Shown piece after piece: positions 26,992 to 35,528 of a DNA stretch of 64,000 bases. The stretch covers positions 1,116,001 to 1,180,000 of the forward strand of contig NZ_CP041330.1 in assembly GCF_013394165.1 (NCBI RefSeq), given 5' to 3'. Under the pieces are notes generated by a model. It was not told where the DNA came from and did not search any database. It saw nothing but the letters and a program-made list of their open reading frames with translations. This DNA comes from Pseudoalteromonas sp. Scap06. GTDB lineage: Bacteria > Pseudomonadota > Gammaproteobacteria > Enterobacterales > Alteromonadaceae. Numbering within the stretch: position 1 is the first letter of the stretch; each line of letters starts with the position of its first letter. The translations under genes and the position numbers were made by a program.

Positions 26992-28551
26992 ATGAATAAC
27001 AATAATGATGCGACAATGCCAACTGGCATAGTTGCGCGATTTTTAAATTTTGTTGAGCGGGTAGGTAATAAGCTTCCTGATCCAGCAATTATCTTTTTGT
27101 TTGCCATGTTATTAATCTGGTTTTTGTCTTGGTGGTTTTCAAGCGTCACATTTGATGCAATAGATCCTCGTACTGGCGAAGCCATTATCATTAATAACAT
27201 GCTTGCCAGCGATTCGTTGGCCACTTTTTTATCTTCTATGGTAAAAACTTTCACCGGTTTTGCGCCACTGGGTGTAGTACTGGTTGCTATGCTAGGTGTA
27301 GGCGTTGCAGAGCATTCGGGCTTTATTAATACCGGCCTTAAATTAATGCTCAAAGTAACGCCTAGAAAATTACTAACACCCTCAATTATTTTGGTAGCTA
27401 TTGTGAGCCATACGGCTACCGATGCAGGGTATGTGCTGGTTATTCCACTTGCTGGGGTAATATTTTTTGCAGCAGGTCGTCATCCGCTTGCCGGTATTGC
27501 AGCGGCATTTGCTGGGGTAAGTGGTGGCTTTGGTGCTAACTTTATTCCATCTGGAATTGACCCATTACTGCAAAGCTTTACGCAAAGTGCAGCACAAATT
27601 ATTAATCCAACAATGAGCATTAACCCGCTTAATAACTGGGGCTTTGCTTCAGCATCAAGCTTATTTATTGTGATGTTAGGTTGGTATATCACCGATAAAA
27701 TTATTGAACCACGTTTAAAAAATTCACCAGTTGATGGCGAAACTCAAGACCTACCAGCATTTGAAGATGCCCGTAGTGACGAAAAGCGCGCCTTTCTTAT
27801 TGCCAGTAGCGTAATGATTGCAGGTATTGCATTATTAGCGTATGTATCTGCACCCGCTGATTCAGCGATGCGCAGCAGCGATGGTTCTTTAACAAACTTT
27901 AGTTCACCATTAATGCAATCAATAGTGCCGCTAATCTTCTTATTATTTTGGATCCCAGGCGCAGTATATGGTTTTACCGTAGGCACCTTTAAAAGCTCTA
28001 AAGACATGATAGACGCGATGAGCAAAGCCATGAATGGTATGGCGTATTACATTGTTATGGCATTCTTTTGTTCATTATTTATTGCTGCATTTAGTAAATC
28101 AAACCTAGGTGCTTTACTGGCAATTGAAGGGGCTCAAGTATTAAAAGCAATGGAGTTACCAAGCTCTGTGACGGTTGTGGGCATTATTTTCCTAACTGGT
28201 TTTGTAAACTTGTTTGTTGGTTCAAGCTCGGCTAAGTGGGCACTATTAGGTCCGGTATTTGTACCTATGCTAATGCAGCTCGGTATTTCGCCAGACTTAA
28301 CGCAAGCAGCGTACCGTGTGGGAGATTCTAGCTCTAATATTATCACCCCGCTAATGCCATACTTCCCGCTGGTGGTGGTGTACTGTCAAAAATACGTTAA
28401 AGGCACAGGCATAGGTACGCTTATCGCGATGATGCTACCGTATTCAATCGCCTTTATGATCGGTTGGAGTATCTTCTTGCTAGGCTACTGGGCACTCGGT
28501 ATCCCATTAGGACTTGATGCCAGCTACGTGTATCCCGCTGTGGCGCCTTAA
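26992..28551 (+). CDS. AbgT-family transporter
   Basis: A 519-aa inner-membrane transporter with about 11-13 spans. AbgT family marks: FLNFVERVGNKLPDPAIIFLF at the N-terminus, HTATDAGYVLVIPL, GGFGANFIPSGIDPLLQSF, and SSSAKWALLGPVFVPML with GDSSSNIITPLMPYFPL. E. coli AbgT takes up p-aminobenzoyl-glutamate; other members (MtrF, YdaH) export sulfonamide-like p-aminobenzoate compounds. Which direction applies here is unknown. No abgAB hydrolase genes adjoin it, so a catabolic operon is absent. Monocistronic between two hairpins. Confidence 0.93.
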   Translation: MNNNNDATMPTGIVARFLNFVERVGNKLPDPAIIFLFAMLLIWFLSWWFSSVTFDAIDPRTGEAIIINNMLASDSLATFLSSMVKTFTGFAPLGVVLVAMLGVGVAEHSGFINTGLKLMLKVTPRKLLTPSIILVAIVSHTATDAGYVLVIPLAGVIFFAAGRHPLAGIAAAFAGVSGGFGANFIPSGIDPLLQSFTQSAAQIINPTMSINPLNNWGFASASSLFIVMLGWYITDKIIEPRLKNSPVDGETQDLPAFEDARSDEKRAFLIASSVMIAGIALLAYVSAPADSAMRSSDGSLTNFSSPLMQSIVPLIFLLFWIPGAVYGFTVGTFKSSKDMIDAMSKAMNGMAYYIVMAFFCSLFIAAFSKSNLGALLAIEGAQVLKAMELPSSVTVVGIIFLTGFVNLFVGSSSAKWALLGPVFVPMLMQLGISPDLTQAAYRVGDSSSNIITPLMPYFPLVVVYCQKYVKGTGIGTLIAMMLPYSIAFMIGWSIFLLGYWALGIPLGLDASYVYPAVAP

Positions 28552-28568
28552 CTTATATCTTGATTCAT

Positions 28569-28594
28569 AAACCTCACTCACTCGAGTGAGGTTT
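28569..28594. terminator. Bidirectional-looking hairpin after the AbgT gene
   Basis: AAACCTCACT / AGTGAGGTTT, 10-bp stem with a CACTCG loop, 18 bp after the stop codon. A/T on both flanks lets it serve the AbgT gene and the convergent hypothetical gene. Confidence 0.65.
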
Positions 28595-28630
28595 ATATAA
28601 AAGTGCTGTAATATTCAAAGTAAGTCTAAG

Positions 28631-29221
28631 TTATCTTTCTAAATCTCTCACTATATAACCAAACAAACTAGCCTCACCAAAAATATAAACATAATCGTTT
28701 TTGTTATTCATTATTGTAGACTTATCATCGTACCACCTAAAATCATGAGTTTCGTTTGTTTTAGGATCTTTAAAATATAAACGAGTACAATTATCTTCAT
28801 AATCAGAACCACACTTTTGTACATCAGTTAGGATATATTCCTTATACCAATAGTCGCCTTGCGTGTAGTAAGCCCATAATTTAATGGGGGCAGAGAATAA
28901 AAAATAGAGACTTGCATAGATTAACAAAGGGATTAATGGGTACGCGAATATTAATGATAATTTCGTTTTTGTATCTGAAAAACTATATTTAAGATGCTTC
29001 CTGTATTTACTGCAGCGTCTATATTTATTGAATACAAGTATATTTAAATAGATGAATGATGCGCCACAAATAATAGGGAATGCTATAAAGAAAATAACGT
29101 CGTATATTTCATTTGTGATAAATGGTGGATCTGTAAAGTCCATTAAAATAGGAATAATGATGCATAATAAAATAGGTAACATTATTACTACAAAGAGTAA
29201 GTTATCGTAATTTCTTTTCAA
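28631..29221 (-). CDS. Hypothetical membrane protein
   Basis: A 196-aa protein I do not recognise. It has three or four membrane spans: residues 7-27 (LLFVVIMLPILLCIIIPIL), ~40-65, and ~88-112 (LIFAYPLIPLLIYASLYFLF). A ~80-residue soluble C-terminal domain follows with Cys pairs (KCGSDYEDNC) that may form a disulfide, and many aromatic and acidic residues. The gene is more AT-rich than its neighbours and sits beside a dispersed repeat, so it may be a recent arrival. Function unknown. Confidence 0.65.
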   Translation of the reverse strand: MKRNYDNLLFVVIMLPILLCIIIPILMDFTDPPFITNEIYDVIFFIAFPIICGASFIYLNILVFNKYRRCSKYRKHLKYSFSDTKTKLSLIFAYPLIPLLIYASLYFLFSAPIKLWAYYTQGDYWYKEYILTDVQKCGSDYEDNCTRLYFKDPKTNETHDFRWYDDKSTIMNNKNDYVYIFGEASLFGYIVRDLER

Positions 29222-29313
29222 TTTTTAATTCGTCCATGAATTATAGCCTTTGCTTAGTTTACATAAATTTTATTGTTTTAAAAATCAAAGAAAACATGTT
29301 TATACACATTAAT

Positions 29314-29485
29314 TAATCTGAGTTTTGGATAATTAAGCTATCTCAAGCAGCTTTTTTAACGCTAATTGCGTTGAACTTACTTACAATAGGCTAGCTATTG
29401 ACGCGTAATTTCGCCTTGTTTTTACTGCAATCTCTGGTTAGAGAAAACAAACAAAATATTTTTAATTCAATATGTTAGTTAAGTA
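29314..29485 (+). repeat. Dispersed repeat element, copy A
   Basis: About 170 bp matching the reverse complement of 37147-37344 with roughly 80% identity by eye. Best-conserved block: AATAGGCTAGCTATTGACGC then GTAATTTCGCCTTGTTTT (29385-29422). The left end (TAATCTGAGTTTTGG) matches the terminal inverted repeat of the other copy; the right end has decayed. Non-coding, MITE-like. Confidence 0.75.
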
Positions 29486-29551
29486 CCTAATACTGGCTTG
29501 CGGCTTCGAGTTACGAAGATTAAGCTGACCTGATACCTGAATTTCAGACAC

Positions 29552-29587
29552 AAAAAAACCTTGGCACTTTCGTGGCAAGGTTTTTTT
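29552..29587 (-). terminator. Terminator of deaD
   Basis: AAAAAAACCTTG...CAAGGTTTTTTT stem-loop with A and T tracts on opposite sides, 17 bp beyond the deaD stop on the minus strand. Symmetric, so potentially bidirectional. Confidence 0.85.
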
Positions 29588-29603
29588 ACTAAAGAGTCGT
29601 TGC

Positions 29604-31433
29604 TTACTTAGCGGTGAAGCTAACTGGGCGACGTTCTTTACGAGGGCCGCTACGCTTATCAGGGCGTTGGCCATCTTTATTAAAGCTACGCTTCTTGTCA
29701 CCAGCAGGGCGTTCAGAACGCTCGCCGCGTGGCTCAGAAGGGCCTTGATCTTGTGTTAATGTCATACCCATTGGGCGTTTACAGATAAACACTTTTTGGA
29801 AGTGATCAAGTACATCTTTAGGCATGTTTTGCGGTAATTGTACCGTACTGTGACTGTCGTGAAGACGAATGTCACCAATAAACTTGCTTGAAATGTCTGC
29901 TTCGTTAGCAATTGCACCAACAATGTTCTTAACCTGAACACCATGCTCACGACCTACTTCGATACGGTACGTATCCATAGGGCCTGCATCACGGCTATTA
30001 CGCTCGCGAGGTTTACGCTCAGCGCGCTCACCGCCACGTTCGTTACGACGGCCACGGTCACCACGATCATTACGGTCGTTGCGAGGGTTGCGTTCGTTAC
30101 GCTCACGCGGTTGAATCTTAACTTCTTCAACTTTAATTGGCGATTGTTGCTGTGCTAAACACAGTAATGCACCCGCTAAGTCTTCAGGAGCAAGCTCAAG
30201 TTTTTGTGCCATGTTGGCAGCCACTTCGTTAAAGAAAGTAATATCTTTGTTTTCAAGTGCAAGCGTAAGCTTTTCTTGAAGCGCATTAATACGTTTCTCT
30301 TCAACAACTTTAGCTGTTGGTAATTCAACTTGTGCGATTTCAGATTTAGTATGACGAATGATATTTTTAAGTAAATAACGCTCGTTATGCTTAACGAAAA
30401 GAATCGCTTTACCAGTACGACCAGCACGACCTGTACGGCCGATACGGTGAACGTAGGCTTCAGAATCTTGTGGAATGTCGTAGTTGATAACTAAGCTTAA
30501 ACGGTCTACATCAAGACCACGTGCCGCTACGTCTGTTGCAATAACAACGTTTAGCATGCCGCTTTTTAAACGATCAACTGTGCGCTCACGCGCTTGCTGG
30601 TTCATGTCACCGTTAAGCGGCGCAGCAGAAAAACCTTCGCGCTCTAATAACTCAGCTAGTTGTACTGTATCGTTACGTGTACGTACGAAAACAATAGCAC
30701 CTTCATATTGTTCTGCTTCTAAGAAACGGACAATGGCTTTGTTTTTATGTACGTGTGCATTCCAAAACACTTGCTCTACTGACGATACAGTTGAGTTGCG
30801 TGCAGAAATATGAACCTGTTCAGGATTGTTCATATATTTGCTGCTGATGTTTTGAATTTGCTTAGGCATAGTCGCAGAGAAAAGACATGTTTGCTTTTCA
30901 CGCGGCGTTTTTTCCATGATGTTTTCAACATCATCGATAAAGCCCATACGTAGCATTTCATCGGCTTCATCAAGTACAAGTGCTTGTAAAGCATCAAACT
31001 TGATAGTGCCACGGTTTATGTGATCGATTAAACGACCCGGTGTAGCAACAATAATCTGTGCGCCACGACGAAGTGCGCTCAACTGGATGCTGTAGCTCTG
31101 GCCACCATATAGTGCCAGTACTTCAACACCACGAGTGTGTTTTGCATATTGTTCAAATGCCTCAGCTACTTGGATCGCAAGCTCACGGGTTGGTGTGAGT
31201 ACAAGGATCTGTGGCTGTTTCACAGACGGGTCAATATTATTTAGTAATGGCAGTGCAAATGCTGCTGTTTTACCTGTACCCGTTTGTGCTAGTCCCAGTA
31301 CGTCCTTTCTTTCTAGCAATAACGGTATACATTGAGCTTGGATTTCAGATGGTGTCTTGTAACCCAACTCTTCAACTGCCTTTAAAATTGCAGGAGAAAG
31401 ATTTAGAGATTCAAACGTGACTGGTTCTGACAT
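29604..31433 (-). CDS. deaD: DEAD-box ATP-dependent RNA helicase DeaD/CsdA
   Basis: A 609-aa cold-shock/ribosome-assembly helicase. Motifs: Q-motif (SEIQAQCIP), AQTGTGKTAA (I), PTRELAIQ (Ia), LDEADEML (II), FSATMP (III), GRTGRAGR (VI). The C-terminal half has a ~85-aa DbpA-type RNA-binding domain (~485-560: TYRIEVGREHGVQVKNIVGA) flanked by Arg/Gly/Asn-rich low-complexity tails, the CsdA layout (E. coli 629 aa). In E. coli deaD lies after nlpI; here it is alone, on the opposite strand and ~18 kb from nlpI. A 160-bp gap precedes the divergently unrelated grxA. Confidence 0.94.
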   Translation of the reverse strand: MSEPVTFESLNLSPAILKAVEELGYKTPSEIQAQCIPLLLERKDVLGLAQTGTGKTAAFALPLLNNIDPSVKQPQILVLTPTRELAIQVAEAFEQYAKHTRGVEVLALYGGQSYSIQLSALRRGAQIIVATPGRLIDHINRGTIKFDALQALVLDEADEMLRMGFIDDVENIMEKTPREKQTCLFSATMPKQIQNISSKYMNNPEQVHISARNSTVSSVEQVFWNAHVHKNKAIVRFLEAEQYEGAIVFVRTRNDTVQLAELLEREGFSAAPLNGDMNQQARERTVDRLKSGMLNVVIATDVAARGLDVDRLSLVINYDIPQDSEAYVHRIGRTGRAGRTGKAILFVKHNERYLLKNIIRHTKSEIAQVELPTAKVVEEKRINALQEKLTLALENKDITFFNEVAANMAQKLELAPEDLAGALLCLAQQQSPIKVEEVKIQPRERNERNPRNDRNDRGDRGRRNERGGERAERKPRERNSRDAGPMDTYRIEVGREHGVQVKNIVGAIANEADISSKFIGDIRLHDSHSTVQLPQNMPKDVLDHFQKVFICKRPMGMTLTQDQGPSEPRGERSERPAGDKKRSFNKDGQRPDKRSGPRKERRPVSFTAK

Positions 31434-31593
31434 TAATACGCCTCAACGAATTTAAAGAGGCGCGCATTGTATAGGAAATACGAGGCAAATGCTTGTATAA
31501 ATTACAACTAATTTATATGTGTTTGATGTTGGTCGAAATTTAACCAGCCCAAGTTGTGCGTTAATTAAGCTGGTTAACAATATACCTACAAAT

Positions 31594-31857
31594 TTACTGG
31601 TAAAGGCCTAGGTTTTCTTTGGCGTAGGCTTCAAATTCTGTAAAACCACCAATGTGTGTTTGGTCTACAAAAATTTGTGGCACAGTCGGGCATGGCTTGC
31701 CTGCAGACTTTTCTAAATCTTCTTTACTGATGCCTTCTTTGATGATGTCGATGTAGCGGTATTTAAAATCATCGCGGTCATTAGCAAGTTGCTCTGCAAC
31801 ATCTTTAGCGCGAACACAAAAAGGGCAGCCTTCACGGCCAAAAATTACTGTTAACAT
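31594..31857 (-). CDS. grxA: Glutaredoxin 1 (GrxA family)
   Basis: An 87-aa dithiol glutaredoxin with active site C11-P-F-C14 (FGREGCPFCVRAKD), cis-Pro region TVPQIFVDQTHIGG and C-terminal FEAYAKENLGL, the GrxA (not GrxC) pattern; E. coli GrxA is 85 aa with CPYC. It uses glutathione to reduce disulfides such as in ribonucleotide reductase and OxyR. SD AGGAGAG precedes the ATG, and a 9-bp dyad lies 13-41 bp upstream of the start. Confidence 0.95.
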   Translation of the reverse strand: MLTVIFGREGCPFCVRAKDVAEQLANDRDDFKYRYIDIIKEGISKEDLEKSAGKPCPTVPQIFVDQTHIGGFTEFEAYAKENLGLYQ

Positions 31858-31869
31858 AACGCTCTCCTC

Positions 31870-31898
31870 AAATTAGTTGACCCTAGTGTAACTAATTT
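31870..31898. promoter_or_regulatory. Dyad upstream of grxA
   Basis: AAATTAGTT (31870-31878) and AACTAATTT (31890-31898), perfect 9-bp arms with an 11-nt spacer. Its position just before the grxA SD fits an operator or a 5' UTR hairpin. It does not match the long OxyR consensus I would expect, so the regulator is unknown. Confidence 0.4.
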
Positions 31899-31985
31899 CA
31901 TTATTTATTACAGTGCAAAAAAACGATTATTGTGTTCGCTTTTTTCAGGGCCTGTAAAAAAATAAAAAATATTTTATAAAAAAAT

Positions 31986-32010
31986 CTTGAAATAAAATTG
32001 TCCGCCCATA
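31986..32010 (+). promoter_or_regulatory. Sigma-32 heat-shock promoter of ibpA
   Basis: CTTGAAA (31986-31992), 12-nt spacer, CCCATA (32005-32010): close to the sigma-32 consensus CTTGAAA-N11-16-CCCATnT. It points at the small heat-shock gene, giving a 5' UTR of roughly 130 nt. Confidence 0.8.
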
Positions 32011-32120
32011 AATAGTTATTTGAGGACGCCTGATGGGTCTTCATTTAAACAGAACTATTTGAAAATTATATTATTAATTAAATTTTGCCGTTACTTGTTC
32101 AAACGAAAAGTGGCAGCAAT

Positions 32121-32143
32121 ATATCGCTTAAATATGAGGATAT
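32121..32143 (+). promoter_or_regulatory. ROSE-like RNA thermometer at the ibpA ribosome-binding site
   Basis: ATATCGCT (32121-32128) pairs with AGGATAT (32137-32143) when the G of UCGCU is left bulged. UCGCU fits the UYGCU motif that masks the SD in ROSE elements of ibpA genes, and the paired strand holds the SD AGGA in front of ATG 32148. The hairpin should melt on heating and free the SD. Seen in sequence; thermal behaviour is inferred from the known class. Confidence 0.65.
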
Positions 32144-32147
32144 TATT

Positions 32148-32594
32148 ATGCGTACAGTAGATTTATCACCCCTATACCGTTCATTCATTGGTTTCGATCA
32201 CTTAGCATCATTAATGGATGCCGCTGCACGAACTGACAAGCAGCCAAGTTTTCCTCCATACAACATCGAAGCGCTTGATAAAGACAAATACCGTATCACT
32301 ATGGCAGTTGCTGGATTTAGTGAAGACGAGTTAAGCCTACAATCTGAAAACAACACGTTAGTTGTATCGGGCACTAAAGCAGGTAAAGAACAAAACGATG
32401 AACGTAAATTCATTCATCAAGGCATTGCCGAGCGCAACTTTGAGCGTAAGTTCCAGTTAGGTGACCACGTTAAAGTACTTGGCGCAGACCTAGCCAACGG
32501 CTTACTGAGTATTGATCTTGAGCGTGAGATCCCAGAAGCGCTGAAGCCGCGAAAAATTGAAATTGGCTCAGGCAATATGCTAGAAAGTAAATAG
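32148..32594 (+). CDS. ibpA: Small heat shock protein, IbpA/Hsp20 family
   Basis: A 148-aa alpha-crystallin-type holdase that binds unfolding proteins for later refolding by DnaK/ClpB. It starts MRTVDLSPLYRSFIGFDHLA, the IbpA N-terminus, followed by PPYNIEALDKDKYRITMAVAGF, IAERNFERKFQL, and LLSIDLEREIPEALKPRKI. The frame is open from 32085, but ATG 32148, with SD GAGGA inside the thermometer hairpin, is the family start. Controlled at two levels: a sigma-32 promoter and an RNA thermometer. Single copy here, no ibpB neighbour. Confidence 0.95.
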   Translation: MRTVDLSPLYRSFIGFDHLASLMDAAARTDKQPSFPPYNIEALDKDKYRITMAVAGFSEDELSLQSENNTLVVSGTKAGKEQNDERKFIHQGIAERNFERKFQLGDHVKVLGADLANGLLSIDLEREIPEALKPRKIEIGSGNMLESK

Positions 32595-32622
32595 CTTAGA
32601 TAGCACACGTATTTTCCCTGTG

Positions 32623-32647
32623 AAAAGCCGCCATTTGGCGGCTTTTT
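32623..32647 (+). terminator. Rho-independent terminator of ibpA
   Basis: AAAAGCCGCC, loop ATTT, GGCGGC, then TTTTT. The A/T flanks make it usable from both sides (the PLC operon ends 7 bp later on the minus strand). Confidence 0.92.
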
Positions 32648-32653
32648 GCGTTG

Positions 32654-33169
32654 TTAGTCTTTTAAATCTATTTGCATTTGTTTTAAAGCGTTAATTTTAT
32701 CTATTGCAACTTGTAGTTGTTCTTGTGAAAGCTTTTTTTGTCGGCCTTTAGCAAGTAAGTCTTCAAGCTTTAATATTTTGGCTTTTGCAGCAATAACAAA
32801 ACGTTGTTCTAGCTGTTTTTGCTGTTCAAGATGGAAATCTTGATATGCCTGGTGATTATTTAAATCACCACTGTACTGAGCCACTGGCTGAGTATTTTTT
32901 ACTATGTTAGGTAAATAGGCCACAGAGGTTATTGTTGGCAAGGGGGGAGGACTAGTGTTACTAATTGTAGCCGTTTTCAATTGCGTGCTTTCCAACTCTT
33001 GAGTCATGTCATCAGCTGTCAGCTCAAGGGACGTTGTTTGCTTGACACTTTTAGCTTGGTCAAGGCCATCAATATTCTCTATTGTTGGTTTGCTAGTATA
33101 ATGAGTGAAAAGTGTGTAAATACCAACACAAGCTAAAGCAATGACAGAAACGAAATTTTTTTTACTCAT
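32654..33169 (-). CDS. Membrane-anchored periplasmic coiled-coil protein, third gene of phospholipase-like operon
   Basis: A 171-aa protein with one N-terminal hydrophobic segment (FVSVIALACVGIYTLF, residues 6-22) lacking a clear cleavage site, so a signal anchor. A Thr/Pro-rich linker (~65-85, SPPPLPT) follows, then a Lys/Gln/Glu-rich C-terminal coiled coil (~105-170). The layout (anchor, Pro-rich linker, helical domain) resembles steric lipase chaperones (Lif), but I see no sequence match that proves it. Its ATG overlaps the upstream stop (ATGA), so translation is coupled to the foldase gene. Function unknown; perhaps an accessory factor for the secreted hydrolase. Confidence 0.65.
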   Translation of the reverse strand: MSKKNFVSVIALACVGIYTLFTHYTSKPTIENIDGLDQAKSVKQTTSLELTADDMTQELESTQLKTATISNTSPPPLPTITSVAYLPNIVKNTQPVAQYSGDLNNHQAYQDFHLEQQKQLEQRFVIAAKAKILKLEDLLAKGRQKKLSQEQLQVAIDKINALKQMQIDLKD

Positions 33170-34356
33170 AAAATTACTCCCGTCTTATTTTGCCACTTGA
33201 GCCAGTTATTTTCATACTGTTGTGCCGCTTTTTGTTTTGCGATGGCCTTTGTTGCTTGGTATCGAACGGTTTCATCTTCTGGCAAAAAGTAATCAAACTG
33301 ATGCTCATAACTGTGTATCACCACCCATTCACCACTAGGTGTACGTATAACAGCGGAAATGGTGTTTTCTTTAGTTGTGAACGCAAGTTGTACAACCCAA
33401 CTACTTTTGTTTTTGCGGTTTAATTCACTATTGTATTGAGCATATATATCTTGTTTTCCTGATATTACTAATGCTTGTTCAAGTGATTTGTTATCCGCCA
33501 ACGTGCGAAAGTCTACAGCATTGGCTCGATTAGCAAATTGAGCTCCGTGGGCTTTTACCTGACTTAAAAATTTAAACTGCGATTTATTTGCTTGATAAAA
33601 CGCTTTAATTTCGCTTTTGTTTACTTGTTGCTCTAGCTTTTCAAGAACAGGGCTCTGCATGTGCATCATTGTATTTATGCCTAGCCAGCTTTGAATGGAG
33701 GGTCGCAAAATATCTCCTTTAGCTATTTCATACAGATGTTCAATATCAATATTCTGTTTTGCCAAAATCGGTTTGGCTTTTGAAAACGCTATATTGAATT
33801 GCCGTTTTTTTATTAATTCACTTTTGAATAGTTCACTATCTCCTCTATGGAGTTTAAAACGTACCTGCATTGATAGTGTATCGATAAATTCATATAAATT
33901 AATAGAATTATACAAAATAGGGGTTAAATCGATCTGCTGCATTTTTTTAATCAAGCTTTGCACATATTGACCATTTTTAGGGTAGGGCCCTAATGTGTGT
34001 TTAAGCCAATGGCTATCATAAGTGTCAAGCTTTACCTGACTTGACTGTGCCTTTATAGCTAATTGCGAATCGAACAGATTTTTTAAGTAACGTTCAACAT
34101 GGTATTGAGTACTAAAACCAACGGCAGATTGTCGTTTTATTATTGCAGGTGTTTTTAGCGCTGCTTGTTGTAACAAAAACTGATTCTCATACAGACGAGT
34201 TCTAACTTCATTGATTGTAATTTCAGGTTTGTGCTTTAAATAAGCACGATGCATAAAGTTAACTTCATCACTACTGTATTGTGTAAATGAGGCCATTACT
34301 AGGGAGTGGTAACACGCCCCTAGTAATGTAATCACTAAAATAGCCATTTTTTTCAT
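33166..34356 (-). CDS. Periplasmic parvulin-like foldase, SurA/PpiD-like
   Basis: A 396-aa protein with a signal peptide (MAILVITLLGACYHSLVMA). Residues ~245-340 resemble a degenerate PpiC/parvulin domain: the lead-in helix NKSEIKAFYQANKSQFKF, and SWVVQLAFTTKENTISAVIRTPSGEWVVIHSYEHQ, as in SurA/PpiD. The usual HIL start of the domain reads AHGAQFANR, so PPIase catalysis is doubtful. N-terminal and C-terminal helical regions could clasp a client. It begins inside the stop codon of the hydrolase gene (TAATG), strongly suggesting a dedicated chaperone for that product (inference). Confidence 0.6.
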   Translation of the reverse strand: MKKMAILVITLLGACYHSLVMASFTQYSSDEVNFMHRAYLKHKPEITINEVRTRLYENQFLLQQAALKTPAIIKRQSAVGFSTQYHVERYLKNLFDSQLAIKAQSSQVKLDTYDSHWLKHTLGPYPKNGQYVQSLIKKMQQIDLTPILYNSINLYEFIDTLSMQVRFKLHRGDSELFKSELIKKRQFNIAFSKAKPILAKQNIDIEHLYEIAKGDILRPSIQSWLGINTMMHMQSPVLEKLEQQVNKSEIKAFYQANKSQFKFLSQVKAHGAQFANRANAVDFRTLADNKSLEQALVISGKQDIYAQYNSELNRKNKSSWVVQLAFTTKENTISAVIRTPSGEWVVIHSYEHQFDYFLPEDETVRYQATKAIAKQKAAQQYENNWLKWQNKTGVIL

Positions 34357-35369
34357 TAGCGAGCAACCATGGCGTGGTTCAATAAGTGCACCACCATTGC
34401 TATTGCATGGGGCACTACTTGCTTAGCTATATTAAGGCGATCAAAATGATCTTTTGAATTGAGTACAATTCCACCCTGTGCATAAGAAAATGAACCGCCT
34501 TGAGTTAATAATGGGCGAACATCTTGGCTATTTTTATCTAAAGGCGAGAACGTTTGCATTGCTTGAGTAACGAGTGATAAATCGTTGAGCTGCTCTTGAT
34601 CATAGTAATCTTTTACCCAACTTTCCCAGCTAGAGTGGTTAAGGTCTGATGTGGTCCATGTGTGGTGAGGTTGTAATAAATCAGTCGTATGAAATACAAA
34701 CCCTAATACTTGAGGATTTCCGCTTTGTAAGTAACTTTGATACCAATATTGCCCTAAATTATCGATAGGTTGAAATGGCATTTCTTCAAAGTCATCGTAC
34801 ATAGAATAGGTTGAGTTGCTATCGATTCTGTAGTGAGATTCTGTTACACCATAACTGTTATATTTTGAAGAGTCGGCATTGAACCAACCTGTTTCTCCCC
34901 CTTTACCATCATCAAGGTAGTCACCTTTAAGCCAAGCAGATGCAAGATTATCAATAGTGCCCCAAACGGTGAGCTTCTCATAATTATAACCACCAAAATC
35001 GTTTCCATGTTGGTCTGCACCTTGGGTATGATTTTGAAAATGCCAATAGCTTGTATATTTAACTATACTTTGCGCTGCTCCCCATACAGGCGCTTGAACA
35101 CACGAACCTGTAATGGCACCACAGAAAAAGGTGTCTTCAAAGTCATCTACATCATAAGCCGCTTGTCCTAGCAGCTCGGCTAATTCAGAGATTGTCAGAT
35201 TGTTTTGTGCAGCGTACTGACGTAGGGCAGCATATTCGGTGCTGGCTGGGTGTTGCTGCATATAATTTACGGCATCAAGAACAATACGTTTGTGAGTTTC
35301 TTGACTAAAAGCTTGAGCTTGGCTTGTACCGAGTAATAAAAGTGTCGCTGCAATTAATTGTTTTTTCAT
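34356..35369 (-). CDS. Secreted zinc hydrolase of phospholipase C / S1-P1 nuclease fold
   Basis: A 337-aa exported protein (signal peptide KQLIAATLLLLGTSQAQA, cleavage near residue 20). The mature N-terminus FSQETHKRIVLDAV, the YWHFQNHTQG segment and FHTTDLLQPHHTW match the metal-ligand pattern of the zinc-dependent PLC / P1 nuclease fold (an N-terminal aromatic followed by an early His; an H-x3-D with a second His 5-6 residues later). Phospholipase C activity is the likelier guess, but nuclease cannot be excluded. First gene of a coupled three-gene operon with a foldase and an anchored helper. A paired-Cys segment (FFCGAITGSCVQ) may form a disulfide. Confidence 0.7.
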   Translation of the reverse strand: MKKQLIAATLLLLGTSQAQAFSQETHKRIVLDAVNYMQQHPASTEYAALRQYAAQNNLTISELAELLGQAAYDVDDFEDTFFCGAITGSCVQAPVWGAAQSIVKYTSYWHFQNHTQGADQHGNDFGGYNYEKLTVWGTIDNLASAWLKGDYLDDGKGGETGWFNADSSKYNSYGVTESHYRIDSNSTYSMYDDFEEMPFQPIDNLGQYWYQSYLQSGNPQVLGFVFHTTDLLQPHHTWTTSDLNHSSWESWVKDYYDQEQLNDLSLVTQAMQTFSPLDKNSQDVRPLLTQGGSFSYAQGGIVLNSKDHFDRLNIAKQVVPHAIAMVVHLLNHAMVAR

Positions 35370-35528
35370 TTTATTCTCATCATAGTTTGGAGTAAGAGGT
35401 GCTATTAAAAAATAAGCTCATTACATTGCCATGACAAATAAATTAAACATTTAATTAACAATATTACCTATTTTGGTACTTTAATATTAACTATCAAGAA
35501 TGCTGCCGCCAATTGACGGCATTTATAT

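Larger units (their letters stand above)
29222..29603. other. Intergenic region, 382 bp
   Basis: Contains a dispersed repeat copy (29314-~29485) and the deaD terminator (29552-29587). The rest is AT-rich with no coding signal I can support. Confidence 0.6.
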
